NCBI GenBank assembly: GCA_019914945.1
Contig: CM034101.1
Span: forward strand, 13,961,188-14,025,187
Direction of reading: 5' to 3'
DNA: 64,000 bases
Origin: Typha latifolia
Lineage: Eukaryota; Streptophyta; Magnoliopsida; Poales; Typhaceae
Under the pieces are notes generated by a model. It did no database searches, was not told the origin of the DNA, and saw nothing but the letters and a program-made list of their open reading frames with translations. Position numbers and translations under genes: made by a program. This document shows positions 1 to 10,789 of the stretch, one piece after another. Each line of letters starts with the position of its first letter. Positions within the stretch are counted from its first letter, which is position 1.

Positions 1-1370
1 GTAGCATGAACATTGGATTACACGTTTTGATTCCTTTTTCTGTATATTATGGAGAAGGTCATCAACATGTAGAACTTTTCAGTTCACTCTTTATTGTACT
101 CAAATATATGCATGTTGATTCTTCTATGATTCAACTTCAGGGTCTTGATCTCATTTTCCAAACCAAACTCAGCCACAAATATTGCTTATAACCTCTTATG
201 CGAAATAGAGAAAGGGTAATTTAGATATTTTAAAAATTAGTAGAATATAATATTTCTTGGTTGATGCACTTATATTTGAAAATAGTTAGATTAAATTAAT
301 TCAAGATATTAGATGAAAAATATTAATAAAAAAGAGACGTTGGATTACAGAACCCTCAGAGATAGGATGTTATTAAAAGTTTCTCTCGAAATTACCATAC
401 GGAGTCTCTTTTGCCTCTTCAAGTCTTCACAATTTTTGCTGTCATTACTTCAAATATTACAAGCTCCTAACTTGATCATTTTTCTTTCTAAGCGCTGCCT
501 TAAGAATCATTCCTAAGAATGTAAAAGAAGAGGAAGAAGAAGAAGAAGAAATAATTGAACCCATGTAGGCTTTGCTTCACTGAAAAGAGTATACATACTG
601 GAAATGCTTTAAGAAACAAGAGGAAGCCTTGTGTCAGTTGTAAACCTTCAAGTATTATCCAGGGCTTCAACATCTGCCTGTCAGACGAACAACTGAGTGG
701 GAATTTGTAACTCATGCCATTAAGTTAATCAACTAGTTAGAGTAAATTAAGGGGAAAAATGCTTGGAAGAGGTCATCAAACGACTAATAAAGTTGAAATT
801 TTTATAACTAAATTCTTTGTCTAACCAATCGCCAATCGCCACATATTAGTACTATGTTGGAAGGTTCTATGAATCGTATGGTCATCCAAGACCTAATACC
901 TCTCTTAATTAAGCAAAACCAAAGGGGTCCTCCAAAGCTCTAGAGGTATGAGTGATATCTAAGTAACATTATAGAAAAGAGTTCTAGTAAAGTGGAGTAC
1001 TTTTAGAGTGAATACTAAGTTCTAACAAACGACCTTATTATCTGATAGAGGCTGGCGAGCCATTCCCTTTGCTTGCAGTCCCAGAAAGTGCATTATATTC
1101 AACCACCCAACTTAGCTTCAACCAAAAGGAAACGAACTCAGATGGAAATTAATTACAATAATTTAGTTATAATGTTCTTTGCCTTCTTTTTTGTTTGTCT
1201 CTATTTTGTCTTACAAGAAAAATGAACTTCTTACTATAACTATACAATCATATGCTCGTATAAGAACAAACGAACACATGACGGCGTCTAGAATCTGACC
1301 ACCCACCCTCCCAAAATTTGAAAATAAAATGGCACAATTCCTTCTCCTCTCAAAGTGTAAACTTAACATC
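1..1370. other. AT-rich intergenic DNA upstream of the transporter gene
   Basis: No supportable gene. The open frames here are short, lack family resemblance and overlap on both strands. A short GAA/AAG run lies near 530-550. The stretch just before 1370 is presumably the promoter of the downstream transporter gene, but no clear TATA box could be fixed. Confidence 0.5.
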
Positions 1371-1390
1371 TCTCTCTCTCTCTCTCTCTC
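1369..1390 (+). repeat. TC microsatellite in the probable transporter 5' leader
   Basis: About ten TC dinucleotides. CT-rich tracts are common in plant 5' leaders near the transcription start. A good donor (TCAAG then GTGAGT at 1426) follows, suggesting a 5' UTR intron ending shortly before the ATG at 1660; the acceptor is not resolved. Confidence 0.5.
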
Positions 1391-1659
1391 AGCCATTCTC
1401 AGAGGAGCGGCCTAAAACTATCAAGGTGAGTCCTCTTAATAGTTTGATAGGTTGAGATGCTCTTTTGTTATCCTAGTTACTCTTCAAAGTATTAGGCGTA
1501 TGACTAGATTCACTTGATATTTATCTAAGACAAAGTTATACTCAATCTCCTATAATTGCTTACAAACTAATTTGATATACTTGCACATCTATTCTTGTAA
1601 GCTTGTAATTGGATAGCTAGCTAGCTACGAGCAACAGAGAGAAGAATTAGCCGACCAAG

Positions 1660-2411
1660 ATGACGGCAGGATTAGGCTTTCAGCTCGGCGTGATCGGATC
1701 GTTGGCGCTCTCGGTTACGTCGTCGGTCGCCATTGTCATCTGCAACAAAGCTCTGATCAGCTTTCTTGGCTTCCCTTTTGGTTTGCATCTCATCCTTTTC
1801 TCCACTTCTTTTTGCTCATTGCCATCAAACAGATCTATGAGGTTGGCTTTATCCATATATCAAGTATCTGGGAAAATTGAAACATGACTTGAAACTAATA
1901 AAAAGACGAATTCTATTGATTTCGAAGCTCAAATTAATTGATCACTTGACTACTAAGCAAGTCTATTCTGATACTGAACTGAAGTGCTAATTTTGAACAG
2001 CAACAACCTTAACAAGCTGGCATCTGATGGTGACCTTCTGCACACTCCACGTAGCGCAGCATTTTCGCATGTTCGAACCGAAGCAGATCGACGGCCGGAC
2101 GGTGATCCTCTTCGGGGTACTCAATGGCACCTCCATTGGCCTCCTCAACCTTAGTTTGGGCTTCAATTCCATTGGATTCTACCAGGCAAGTAGTCTCCCT
2201 TATGCTATCTTCTTCTATTCATACTTAACCAAAATTTTTGTAACAAAATTTTGAATTGAAAAAAATATTCTTTGCAGATGACAAAATTAGCCATCATACC
2301 TTTCACAGTGCTATTGGAGACTCTCTTTCTTAACAAAAAATTCAGGTTATGAAACTAAACTGAAGTAATATTTTGACACCTATTTGAGTTAGCTTGAGTC
2401 TTGAATAGTTT

Positions 2412-2453
<42 letters not shown>

Positions 2454-2700
2454 CTCAAACTAGTTTATTTGATGAACTGATAGTAAAAATAATTTGCAGC
2501 CAAAACATCAAGCTCTCTCTTCTCGTCTTGCTCCTCGGGGTTGGCATCGCTTCCATTACCGATCTGAAGCTCAATCTTCTCGGTTCCATCCTCTCCCTCC
2601 TCGCCATCGCTACGACGTGCGTTGGGCAAATTGTATCCTCTATTCCATTTTTTTAAGACATGCTTAGCAAACACTGGCATACGCATATAACTAGAAAAAA

Positions 2701-2736
<36 letters not shown>

Positions 2737-3668
2737 CACTAATCAAATACTTTTATATTTCTAGTCCTTAACTCCATAATTTGAACAAAGCTGACCAATA
2801 CAATACAGAAGAGGTTGAAGGTCTCCTCCACACAACTCCTATACCAATCCTCACCATATCAAGCTGCCATTTTGTTTGTCACTGGCCCTTTTGTGGACCA
2901 GCTTCTTACCAGGCGCAGTGTCTTTGCTTACAGTTATTCCCCTGTAGTTTTGGTATGTTTTCAGTTCAATCTCAAAGTTGCTCACATAATATTTTTACAA
3001 AGTTTATATGTAAATGCTTCTATAAAATGGTCCATTCATATGCATATAATTCAAGTTATGAACAAGCATTGGCCTTGTTAAAACTCTTTTTCTTTTTCTC
3101 TTTTGTGCATGAACAATGATACAGGGATTCATCATTTTGTCTTGCTTGATCGCGGTATCGGTGAACTTTAGCACGTTCCTCGTCATCGGGACGACATCTC
3201 CGGTGACGTACCAAGTGCTTGGCCACCTAAAGACATGCCTAGTTCTCTCCTTTGGATACATCCTACTGCATGACCCCTTCACTGCCAGGAACATCTTAGG
3301 CATCCTCATTGCCATCTTTGGTATGGCACTCTATTCCTACTCTTCAGTTCAGGAGAACAAGAAGAAATCGATCGACGACTCGTTGCCGATCTCGCAGGTT
3401 TGATACATGCAACCTTAAATGCCATAACTGCAATCAAAAAAAAAAAAAAATTAGAGTAGTGAAATGTTTATAACTATGATTGTTTTTTATTTTTATTTTT
3501 TGGAGATTTAGTTCTAATTTCAATCATTTGATGTTGTTGCAGATGGCAGAGAAGGAGGTTGAACCTCTTTTGACCACCAAAAGTTTGGTGCATCACCAAG
3601 AAGAAGACAGCAGAGATACAAAGAAACCAAATGGACTCCCCTTGACGTCAAGGAACTCTTATGCTTAG
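1660..3668 (+). CDS. UXT1: UDP-xylose transporter-like nucleotide-sugar transporter
   Basis: Golgi/ER membrane antiporter of the NST-KT/TPT branch of the drug/metabolite transporter superfamily. The Arabidopsis UXT proteins import UDP-xylose for cell-wall polysaccharide synthesis; exact substrate here is inferred from similarity. Seven coding exons: 1660-1780, 2001-2185, 2278-2345, 2500-2632, 2791-2952, 3125-3397, 3543-3668, summing to 1068 nt (355 aa, normal family length). Visible family segments are an N-terminal hydrophobic helix ending SFLGFPFA, then TSWHLMVTFCTLHVAQ, GLLNLSLGFNSIGFYQMTK, GVGIASITDLKLN, and the C-terminal transport core with GTTSPVTYQVLGHLKT (the K-T pair of NST-KT proteins) and LHDPFTARNILGI. 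The tail after residue about 310 is hydrophilic and cytosolic-looking. The start is the first ATG of exon 1, directly before the first membrane helix. Intron 2 uses a GC donor. The exon 5 acceptor (GAACAAAG) has a weak pyrimidine tract, so that border is slightly less sure. Confidence 0.93.
2415..2452. repeat. AT microsatellite in transporter intron 3
   Basis: Uninterrupted TA dinucleotide run inside the intron between exons 3 and 4. It creates artificial open frames of alternating Ile-Tyr. Confidence 0.9.
2702..2735. repeat. AT microsatellite in transporter intron 4
   Basis: Second long TA run, in the intron between exons 4 and 5. Probably length-polymorphic. Confidence 0.9.
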
Positions 3669-5494
3669 TATTTATTGATTATATTGGTAGAAGGATGTAT
3701 AACTACCATTCTACTGCTTAAAATAGGGAGTTTCTTTCAATTGATAATTCTTTTTTCTAAACAAGAAAAGGTGATCGTGTATTTTTGAGTGTACATTTGA
3801 ACATCTAAATAATCTGCAGCTCTCTTACCAATTTTAAGCATTTATCCTCTCTTTTTCATCCAACCAAATACAAAAGATTAAAAGAAAAAATTGGATGCCC
3901 AATATATTTTTAAACTCCTACATTTCAAAAAGTCTCAAAATAATTTATGTGTTTATGACTAAAGTGAGACCGTTAAAACTTAGCATCATAGCTATTATGA
4001 TAATAGTATTTTGGTCATTTTGATGGTGCTCGGTCAAGTTTGACAGAAAAACTAATGGTTTTACTTTAATCATTAAGTAATTTTAGACATAAGAAGTAAA
4101 GAGTAATAAAATATATTTAATTTTATTTTTATCTATAGCCCTAATTTTCTTATCCCGCAACTAAACTAAACGGGTAATTTCCAAAGGCCAGCCCATTGTC
4201 TATTTGCAAAATAAAGCCCAAATACCACATAGAAGGCTAGAGGAGGCTATGTGCTTTTAGTTGGTCACAGAGACTAATTATAATTTTTATTATAAGTCAA
4301 CAAACATTAGAATTCCTAGATCCCATCAGCCAAGATAAATTAATATCACAGCAGGAGCTATTAAAAACCAGTACATCAGACCAACCCTACTAATTATAAA
4401 CTCCAAGCCTATTAAGCCAAAAAGTCCATGCCATTATTTTACTACAACCACTGCTTGTCTGATGCCTCTACCTTAACTCCAAAATCCAACCATATCTAAC
4501 TAAGAATTTAAACAAATAAATTGGGTTTCCTCCATTGACTTGCCTTTGGTCAAAAACTTGGAAAAAACCAAGACTATTTTCTTTAAGGCCCACTTGAAAC
4601 TTTGGAACCATGTCTCCTCTCCTTGTCATCTACTTTGTGTGCATCTCAAAAAAACAAAAGTAATGAGCTAGTCTTGTGCCACAAAATTAGGGCAGGCTTT
4701 ATCTAGGGTTTCACCATCTTTGGTGCTTCTCAAGTCAAAGACTACATGGAGAAAAAAAAAAATTAAAAGACAAATATAAGATGATCCCATTTGTTATTTG
4801 GATCCTCTTAGAAGACTGTCGACTGTGGATCCTCTGCATCCCTAATTGTATGAGTTTTGATGATGAAGGTTTATTTTAAATTGGGGGATTGTTTTTTATT
4901 TTTTGCACACTAAATTTTTATTTAGGATAAATTACAAATTATTCTTTTGTGATTATGTCTAAAATTAAATTATTTTCTATTCTATCTCAACTAAATGAAA
5001 AAGGCACAAGATATTTATATAGATAGTGGTAGCTTCCTAAGTTAGAATTCTAATAATTTTAGTTTTATATAAATGGGAGATCGAAATAAAAATATATGAA
5101 TAAAATAATAGAGGAAAGTTAGAACGAAATAGATCGGTAAATATCCGATGTTGCGACGGTCGTCGGAAGGTGGCGGACGATCAAGAGTGGTGGTGGATGG
5201 CCATATAGTACGGTGGCCGTTGAAGGAAGGTGGTGACTAGGGTTTGAAAATTTTGGAGGTTCTACGACTACAATCTACTTTTAAAAAGATAAAGACGATC
5301 TAGCGGCTATAATAAAATAATAAATACGATAATAAAAAAAATAAATAAACTCAATTAATTCTTAATGCTTGAATGCTTAGATAAATAAATAAAGAAGCCT
5401 AGCATCTCTATATATATAGTGGTGGGGTACAAAAAGTCCTACTCAAACTTAGCTCGAAAAATTTATACGACTCAAACTAAGACTTGCCTTAGAG
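3669..5494. other. Transporter 3' UTR followed by AT-rich intergenic DNA
   Basis: The first few hundred bases are presumably 3' UTR. The rest holds no gene I can support. A locally GC-rich patch at about 5140-5250, rich in GGTGG and CGG, resembles retroelement LTR sequence but shows no coding domain or repeat pair that I can find. Confidence 0.5.
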
Positions 5495-5670
5495 GCTTAC
5501 ATAACTTAATTGAACTTATCTTAGTAGCTTACATAACTTAATTGAACTTATCTTAGTAGTTTACATGACTTAATTGAATTTATCTTAAAGACTTATATGA
5601 TATAACTAGACTTATCTTAAAGACTTATATGATATAACTAGACTTATTTTAAAGGCTTACATAAGATATA
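5495..5670. repeat. 32-bp tandem repeat, about six units
   Basis: Units begin near 5495, 5527, 5559, 5590, 5622 and 5654, each starting like GCTTACATAACTTAATTGAA or GACTTATATGATATAACTAG and ending CTTATCTTA. The first two units are nearly identical, as are units 4 and 5, so two subtypes were amplified. Confidence 0.85.
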
Positions 5671-6094
5671 AATATAAATCAATTAAAAGATAAATAGACT
5701 CGATCTATCGAGCCCAATATTCTCATGATGCGATTCAATCTGACTCGATTCGTATCAAAATTTGCAATACATTTTCTCTTTTCTAACCTCTTTCTTATTG
5801 AATATTACAAACTTCAAATCTTAGGTATAATCTTCTATCACCGTATATCTCTTTCACATACATGATAAAATGAAATACAGGGTAGAAGATTCATAATTGG
5901 TAAAACAATGGGATAACTATTATAGGAATATGATGGCTCCATTAACAACCTTTCAGTCTTCACATTCATCTAGTTCACCAAGAGAAAAATGATGCAACTA
6001 AAATTTTAAAGGTTAGTTTGATTTTATGTATTTTTATTTTGTTACATAATTTTCTCTATATAATTTTTTGATTTAATAAAAAGGATAGTATCAA

Positions 6095-6098
<4 letters not shown>

Positions 6099-6171
<73 letters not shown>
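6099..6171. repeat. Long AT microsatellite
   Basis: About 36 uninterrupted AT dinucleotides, the longest simple repeat in the window. It lies just upstream of the LINE-like remnant. Confidence 0.95.
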
Positions 6172-6175
<4 letters not shown>

Positions 6176-6202
6176 ACTCTTGTATTTTTATGTTATAGGC
6201 AA

Positions 6203-6385
6203 ATGGCTTACTCCTTCATTGTCATGTGGGCAATTTGGAAAGTTCAAAATAATTGTATTTTTAGAGGCAACCACAATGGTAACAATATGGTAGCTCACAA
6301 TTTAGTAAATCTAGATATTCAAGATCAATTATATAAGAAATGGACTGATTCGCTATCAAATTTGGATGTTACTTTTGTTTGTTAA
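6203..6385 (+). pseudogene. LINE-like reverse transcriptase C-terminal remnant
   Basis: A 60-codon open frame containing MWAIWKVQNNCIFRGNHNG. The pattern WxIWKxRNxxxFxG is typical of the region between reverse transcriptase and RNase H in plant non-LTR retrotransposons and their domesticated relatives. Nothing else of a LINE is recognisable around it, so it is read as a degraded fragment. Confidence 0.4.
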
Positions 6386-7375
6386 TAAATTTTCCATGGA
6401 TTATCTTATCAAAAAGATAAGAAAACCATTATATGTCATTCAAAACATAAACTAGTTTGCAAATAATTCTTAAGATGCTTCGTGAAAAAGTGATGCATGA
6501 CAATAAAATTAAGATGCTTATTGGAATTTCTCGTTAGTTAGGTTGATATAAATGACAAAGGGATGCATACGTAATTTGGACAAAAAAACCTAATTAATGT
6601 CTTATATAGGAATCTTGTATTTATCTTTAAAAAATTGAATTAAATAAAGAATATTTTTCATCGAGACGATAACGACTTGGTACTAGATTGGAGCTCAGTG
6701 TTTAGATAATGATCCAAATGTACAGGAATCTATCTAGATTGGCAAAAATGAGTAACTTCTAAACTTACAATTAATCAAATTAAAGGAGGGATGAAATAAA
6801 AATTGCTTTAAGTTTTGTAATTTTTTTGTTTTTTCTAAAACAAGGTATGTAGTTCGAGATGAGAATTACATAGAGCTCCTAGCGGCGGCCAGACTAGGTT
6901 TTACAAACACAAAAATAGCAAGTTTATCTGGCAAAATTATGAGCAACAACATTGTTACATCTATTCATAAAACGGACGCTAATTGAAAAATAAAGGGTCA
7001 ACCACCTAGTATATTCTTGAACAATTAGAAAAATTATCCACGTCAGTAGAAATATCAAAGTAATTGATCATTTTCACTAAGGAGGAGGAGGAGTTCGCTA
7101 GTCCACCAATCTCTTATTATGAACAATAGTCCACAATATAAGGACACGGCACATGAGCTATGTCATACAATATGTAACACTATTATTAAATTAATAATCT
7201 TGTAGATCTATTATATATTTAACCACATACGCATATTAGTGTTGACCTTAGCCTTTTCTATATCATTGGTTATATAAATGATCCAATTAAACTTAAAAGA
7301 GGAATTATTGAAACAACCTATATCTTTTTTATTAAGATACACAATGCATCACATAGATATCGATCGTATATTTTA

Positions 7376-7408
<33 letters not shown>

Positions 7409-8018
7409 ACACTCTAAGTTAACATTTTTTTTTTTCAAAGAAGAGTTGAAAACTAAAGGTTGAAGAAGCTACAATCATAACTAGTATTTCACCTCCAATT
7501 TGCAAGTCAATCAATGATATAATTGGCTTTCCTATAGGTGTAGTGAGTAGTCTTCAGTTTTTATTAGTTTGAGCAAGGATAATGATATCCTCAATTGTAG
7601 AGTTAATAGTCTAAGCAGTTGGATGTTTGCCATTAGAATATTAGCCTAACAAAGGAGAGTAACTTAATCCAGAGGTTGTCTGACTCATTTATTTTTCAGA
7701 TAGATGAGATGAGTGTCTTTTGAACACCAATCAATACTAACTTGTGTAGTTGTTTGTACATCCTATATCTAAAGAGAGAGGTCTGAAACCTAACAAATAT
7801 TACAACTTTTAATTTAACTCATCTATACAGTAATTATTTATTAGGAAAAAATTAGTATAATGAATAAAGTTATTTTTAAAACATTATAAGCAAAATGTAG
7901 GGATCAAATAATAAATATTTAAATGACCAGAGTAGTGCACAATAAGAAGAAGAAGAAGAAGAAGAAGAAAAAAATTAAACTAATGATGGACAAATTAAAA
8001 CTATTTAATTAGCTTTAA
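6386..8018. other. AT-rich intergenic DNA
   Basis: No gene seen. Contains a TA run near 7383-7408 and a GAA run at about 7948-7970. Confidence 0.5.
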
Positions 8019-8190
8019 TTAATGGCACGTGGGACGACAAGACGAGCCACGTGGGGGGTGCGTGGGGGCGACCATCGCCAACCGGCGCATGATAGGGCGG
8101 CCGCACCGGAGACGGCTCATGATGAGGCACGTGAGGCGCATAGAACCACGCGTTAGAACAGGCACGATCCCGAATCCCGAGGCGTTAAAT
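8019..8190. other. Isolated GC-rich island with three CACGTG motifs
   Basis: Sharp rise in GC within very AT-rich DNA. Contains three CACGTG or CCACGTGG G-box cores (near 8026, 8048 and 8127) and many CpG. Short frames exist on both strands but show no family signature. It could be an orphan promoter or a fragment of a transposed sequence. Confidence 0.45.
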
Positions 8191-10000
8191 AAAATGTATT
8201 CGGTAAGGCAATTTTGGAATAACACCCCTTGAACAGTCACTATTTTCACACAGGCCCCTTGTTTTTTTTTATCTTTACTTTAAAAGAGGAGCAAAATTAG
8301 AAGCTTTAAAAGGGTTAGAGCTTGATGTGGAATCCGGCATTATTGTTATAGGTGTTCTTTAACTTTTTGGCTGTAGAAGTATTCTTATGTCTCCCTGAAG
8401 AGAACTAATTAAACCAAGTTTTCAAAGCTTATGTTTTTTAATGAATACGAGAGGTGAATGAAGCATCACATGGTCAATCGGACATCTTATTTGGCTACCT
8501 CCTTATAATTTAGCTCAATTTTATAAAACTTTAGTGTACTATTAACTTGAGTACTTAACTTCTATCATAGGCTTGACTAAATTATAAATAATTGAATATT
8601 TTTTTAATATATTTAAAATTATACTAATTAGATTTTAGATGATAAAAATATAATAAATATATTTTTCGCATCAAACTATTATTATTTTTTTCCAGTTTTA
8701 CTTCTCACAAACATTTCATCTTAGAACTTTTAATCTTTGGCAGAAAATTATATTAATTAAATTACTCAGAGACACCGTCAACATCTCAGTAGTATAAATA
8801 GGCTGTCATGGCTCAACTCTTCATGTCTTTCCACAAACTATTTACTTAAGTTTGGACACGTAGTGGAACACCTTGGGCACCACCACTGCTGAAGCAGCCT
8901 AATATAACATGATGTAATCCTACAATATGCGCAATTAAAGGTACCCACTAGTAACCCCAACATGATACAATTATATTATATCATAACTTCTCCCTTCTAA
9001 GTTTAAGACATTTGAATAAAATTTTAAAAAATAGATTTAAGTTAAATAGATGGAGATTATTTTTTTTAATTTTTTTAGATAATAAATTAGCCTTCTAATA
9101 TTATACTAACTATGAGTGTAAATAATGTGAGGTTGAGCTTGAAACGAGTTAGATAAGTTTGGGTCTGAGATTGGCTCGGAAAAGTTTGCTTTGATAGTTT
9201 GAAGGGTTCTACCATTTTTAAAGAGTACGTGTTTCTTTTTTACTATTTGTTACATCTAAAATAAAAAAAAATCTAATAATACAAATTATTATTAATATAT
9301 ATATATATATTAAAAGCTATAGTAATTGATTCGATCCAAAAAATTAAGCTTGATTTGGCTCAAGCGGCAAGATCTCGGAGCTATTTTCACAGTCCTAAAC
9401 GATTAGGTAACAATCATCTTTTACAATCCTTTTTTTTTCTTTTCTTTTCACTGTAACAGTGATTTGGCATCCAATATAAGATGATGACAACATTGACCAC
9501 TTTTGGAAACCATGCATGCAGAGCCAACCTTTAAAATTGGGTGCCGACATCCCACATTCTCTCACAATCTGGCAATACCACCAACACTACTTTATAAATA
9601 TTCTACAATCTATTAACTGCCCAGTATGGTAGGACCAGCCAATTTTTCTTCTTCTTTTTTTTTTAAAAAAATATTTTGGAAGGAATAACTCTATACCTCT
9701 TGATCTGAATCCGGTGCCTCAGGCTCCTTACAAAAAATATTAATAATTATTCATAATTTTTTTGCCCATCTTATAGCTATCACTGTCGACAGATAAGATA
9801 ATATTATATTAAAAATATTTGTAAAAATTTAAGACACTATTATTTTTATAAGATAAGTGATATTACTAATAAAAAATTGTTTAGTTGTTTGATGGTTTGA
9901 TTTAAAAAATTAAACTTATTTTTTAAAGGAAAAAAATAGAAATGTTGTATTTTGTGAAAATATTCTGTTGAATAAGTCGGACGCTTAGCTTACCAACAGG
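8191..10000. other. AT-rich intergenic DNA
   Basis: No gene seen. About 9108-9405 has hAT-like flavour: a TGAGTGTAAATAATG-like left end, a right end whose reverse complement reads TTAGGACTGTGAAAATAG, and GGCTCG/GAGCTT subterminal words. A target-site duplication is not convincing. Confidence 0.35.
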
Positions 10001-10340
10001 CAACAGCCGCTCCAATTTGGTGGAGTCCCCATCCCACCGAATCCGTCGTCGTCGTCCGCTACGACAAAAATCTCCCCCCCTACGGGGCGTGACCACTCCG
10101 TCCACGGAGATCTCGCCACGTGCACCATCGCCCCCGCAATACGTCAGCGGCAGGGTAATTCGCGCTGGGTACGGACACTGTGGCTTACGTCTTGTCTCCT
10201 AGCTGTCAAAACAAAGCCTCGGGGCCCACCAGCGGCATCGGGGTTCGGTTGTCGCCGTCCGTCCCCGGCGCCTCCGTTACGGGATCCCACGAACGCCCTC
10301 TCGCCCTCTCACCCACACGAGAAATAGTCGGCGAGGTCTT
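10000..10340. other. Second isolated GC-rich island
   Basis: GC-rich, CpG-rich block with a TCGTCGTCGTC run, a CCACGTG core and a TACGTCAG CRE/bZIP-like site. Composition resembles the proximal promoter of the ARF gene in this window, but no downstream coding exon is visible for several kilobases on either strand. Possibly the promoter relic of a lost gene. Confidence 0.4.
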
Positions 10341-10483
10341 GTACATTAATCGGATGAGGTATATTTAATTTAATCAATTTTGTTTCAAACACCGTAAATT
10401 AATTTTATCCTAATAGCACCTAACAGATTAGATAATATTTCGAGTAACTTTAAAATTTAAGAAAAATTACCTAAATACCGATC

Positions 10484-10772
10484 TTTTGACTTTAAAATAT
10501 AGTTATCATTTTTATTTTTATCTTAACTTTAAATAAAATATATCAAAAACATCACGACTTTTGCTTCTTCTTCTTTTTTATTGTTCACACAAATACTTAT
10601 TATTTTGCTCTTGCATTTTATCTAAAATATACACACCGAGTAGTTTTATTAACTATTAGTTACCGTGTAGATGAGTTAAAATAACTATAGATACAAAATA
10701 AATGTAAAGCCTTTGAATTAGAATTTTAAGTTAAGATAAAAATAAATACATAACTAGATTTTAAAGTCAAAT
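10484..10772. repeat. Long imperfect inverted repeat, possible MITE
   Basis: Left arm 10484-10530 (TTTTGACTTTAAAATATAGT onward) pairs with right arm 10725-10772 (ending ACTAGATTTTAAAGTCAAAT). The arms match over about 45 bases with few mismatches and flank a loop of roughly 195 bases. Transcription would give a hairpin. Target-site duplication not determined. Confidence 0.5.
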
Positions 10773-10789
10773 GAGTGATAGTTTAATTT

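Noticed and set aside
2465..2746. Antisense frame with Ile-Tyr repeats
   Set aside because: Translation of a TA microsatellite plus the shadow of transporter exon 4.
3398..3403. Early stop for the transporter (ISQV then TGA)
   Set aside because: CAG then GT at 3398 is a good donor, and splicing to 3543 gives a hydrophilic C-terminal tail of the length usual in the family.
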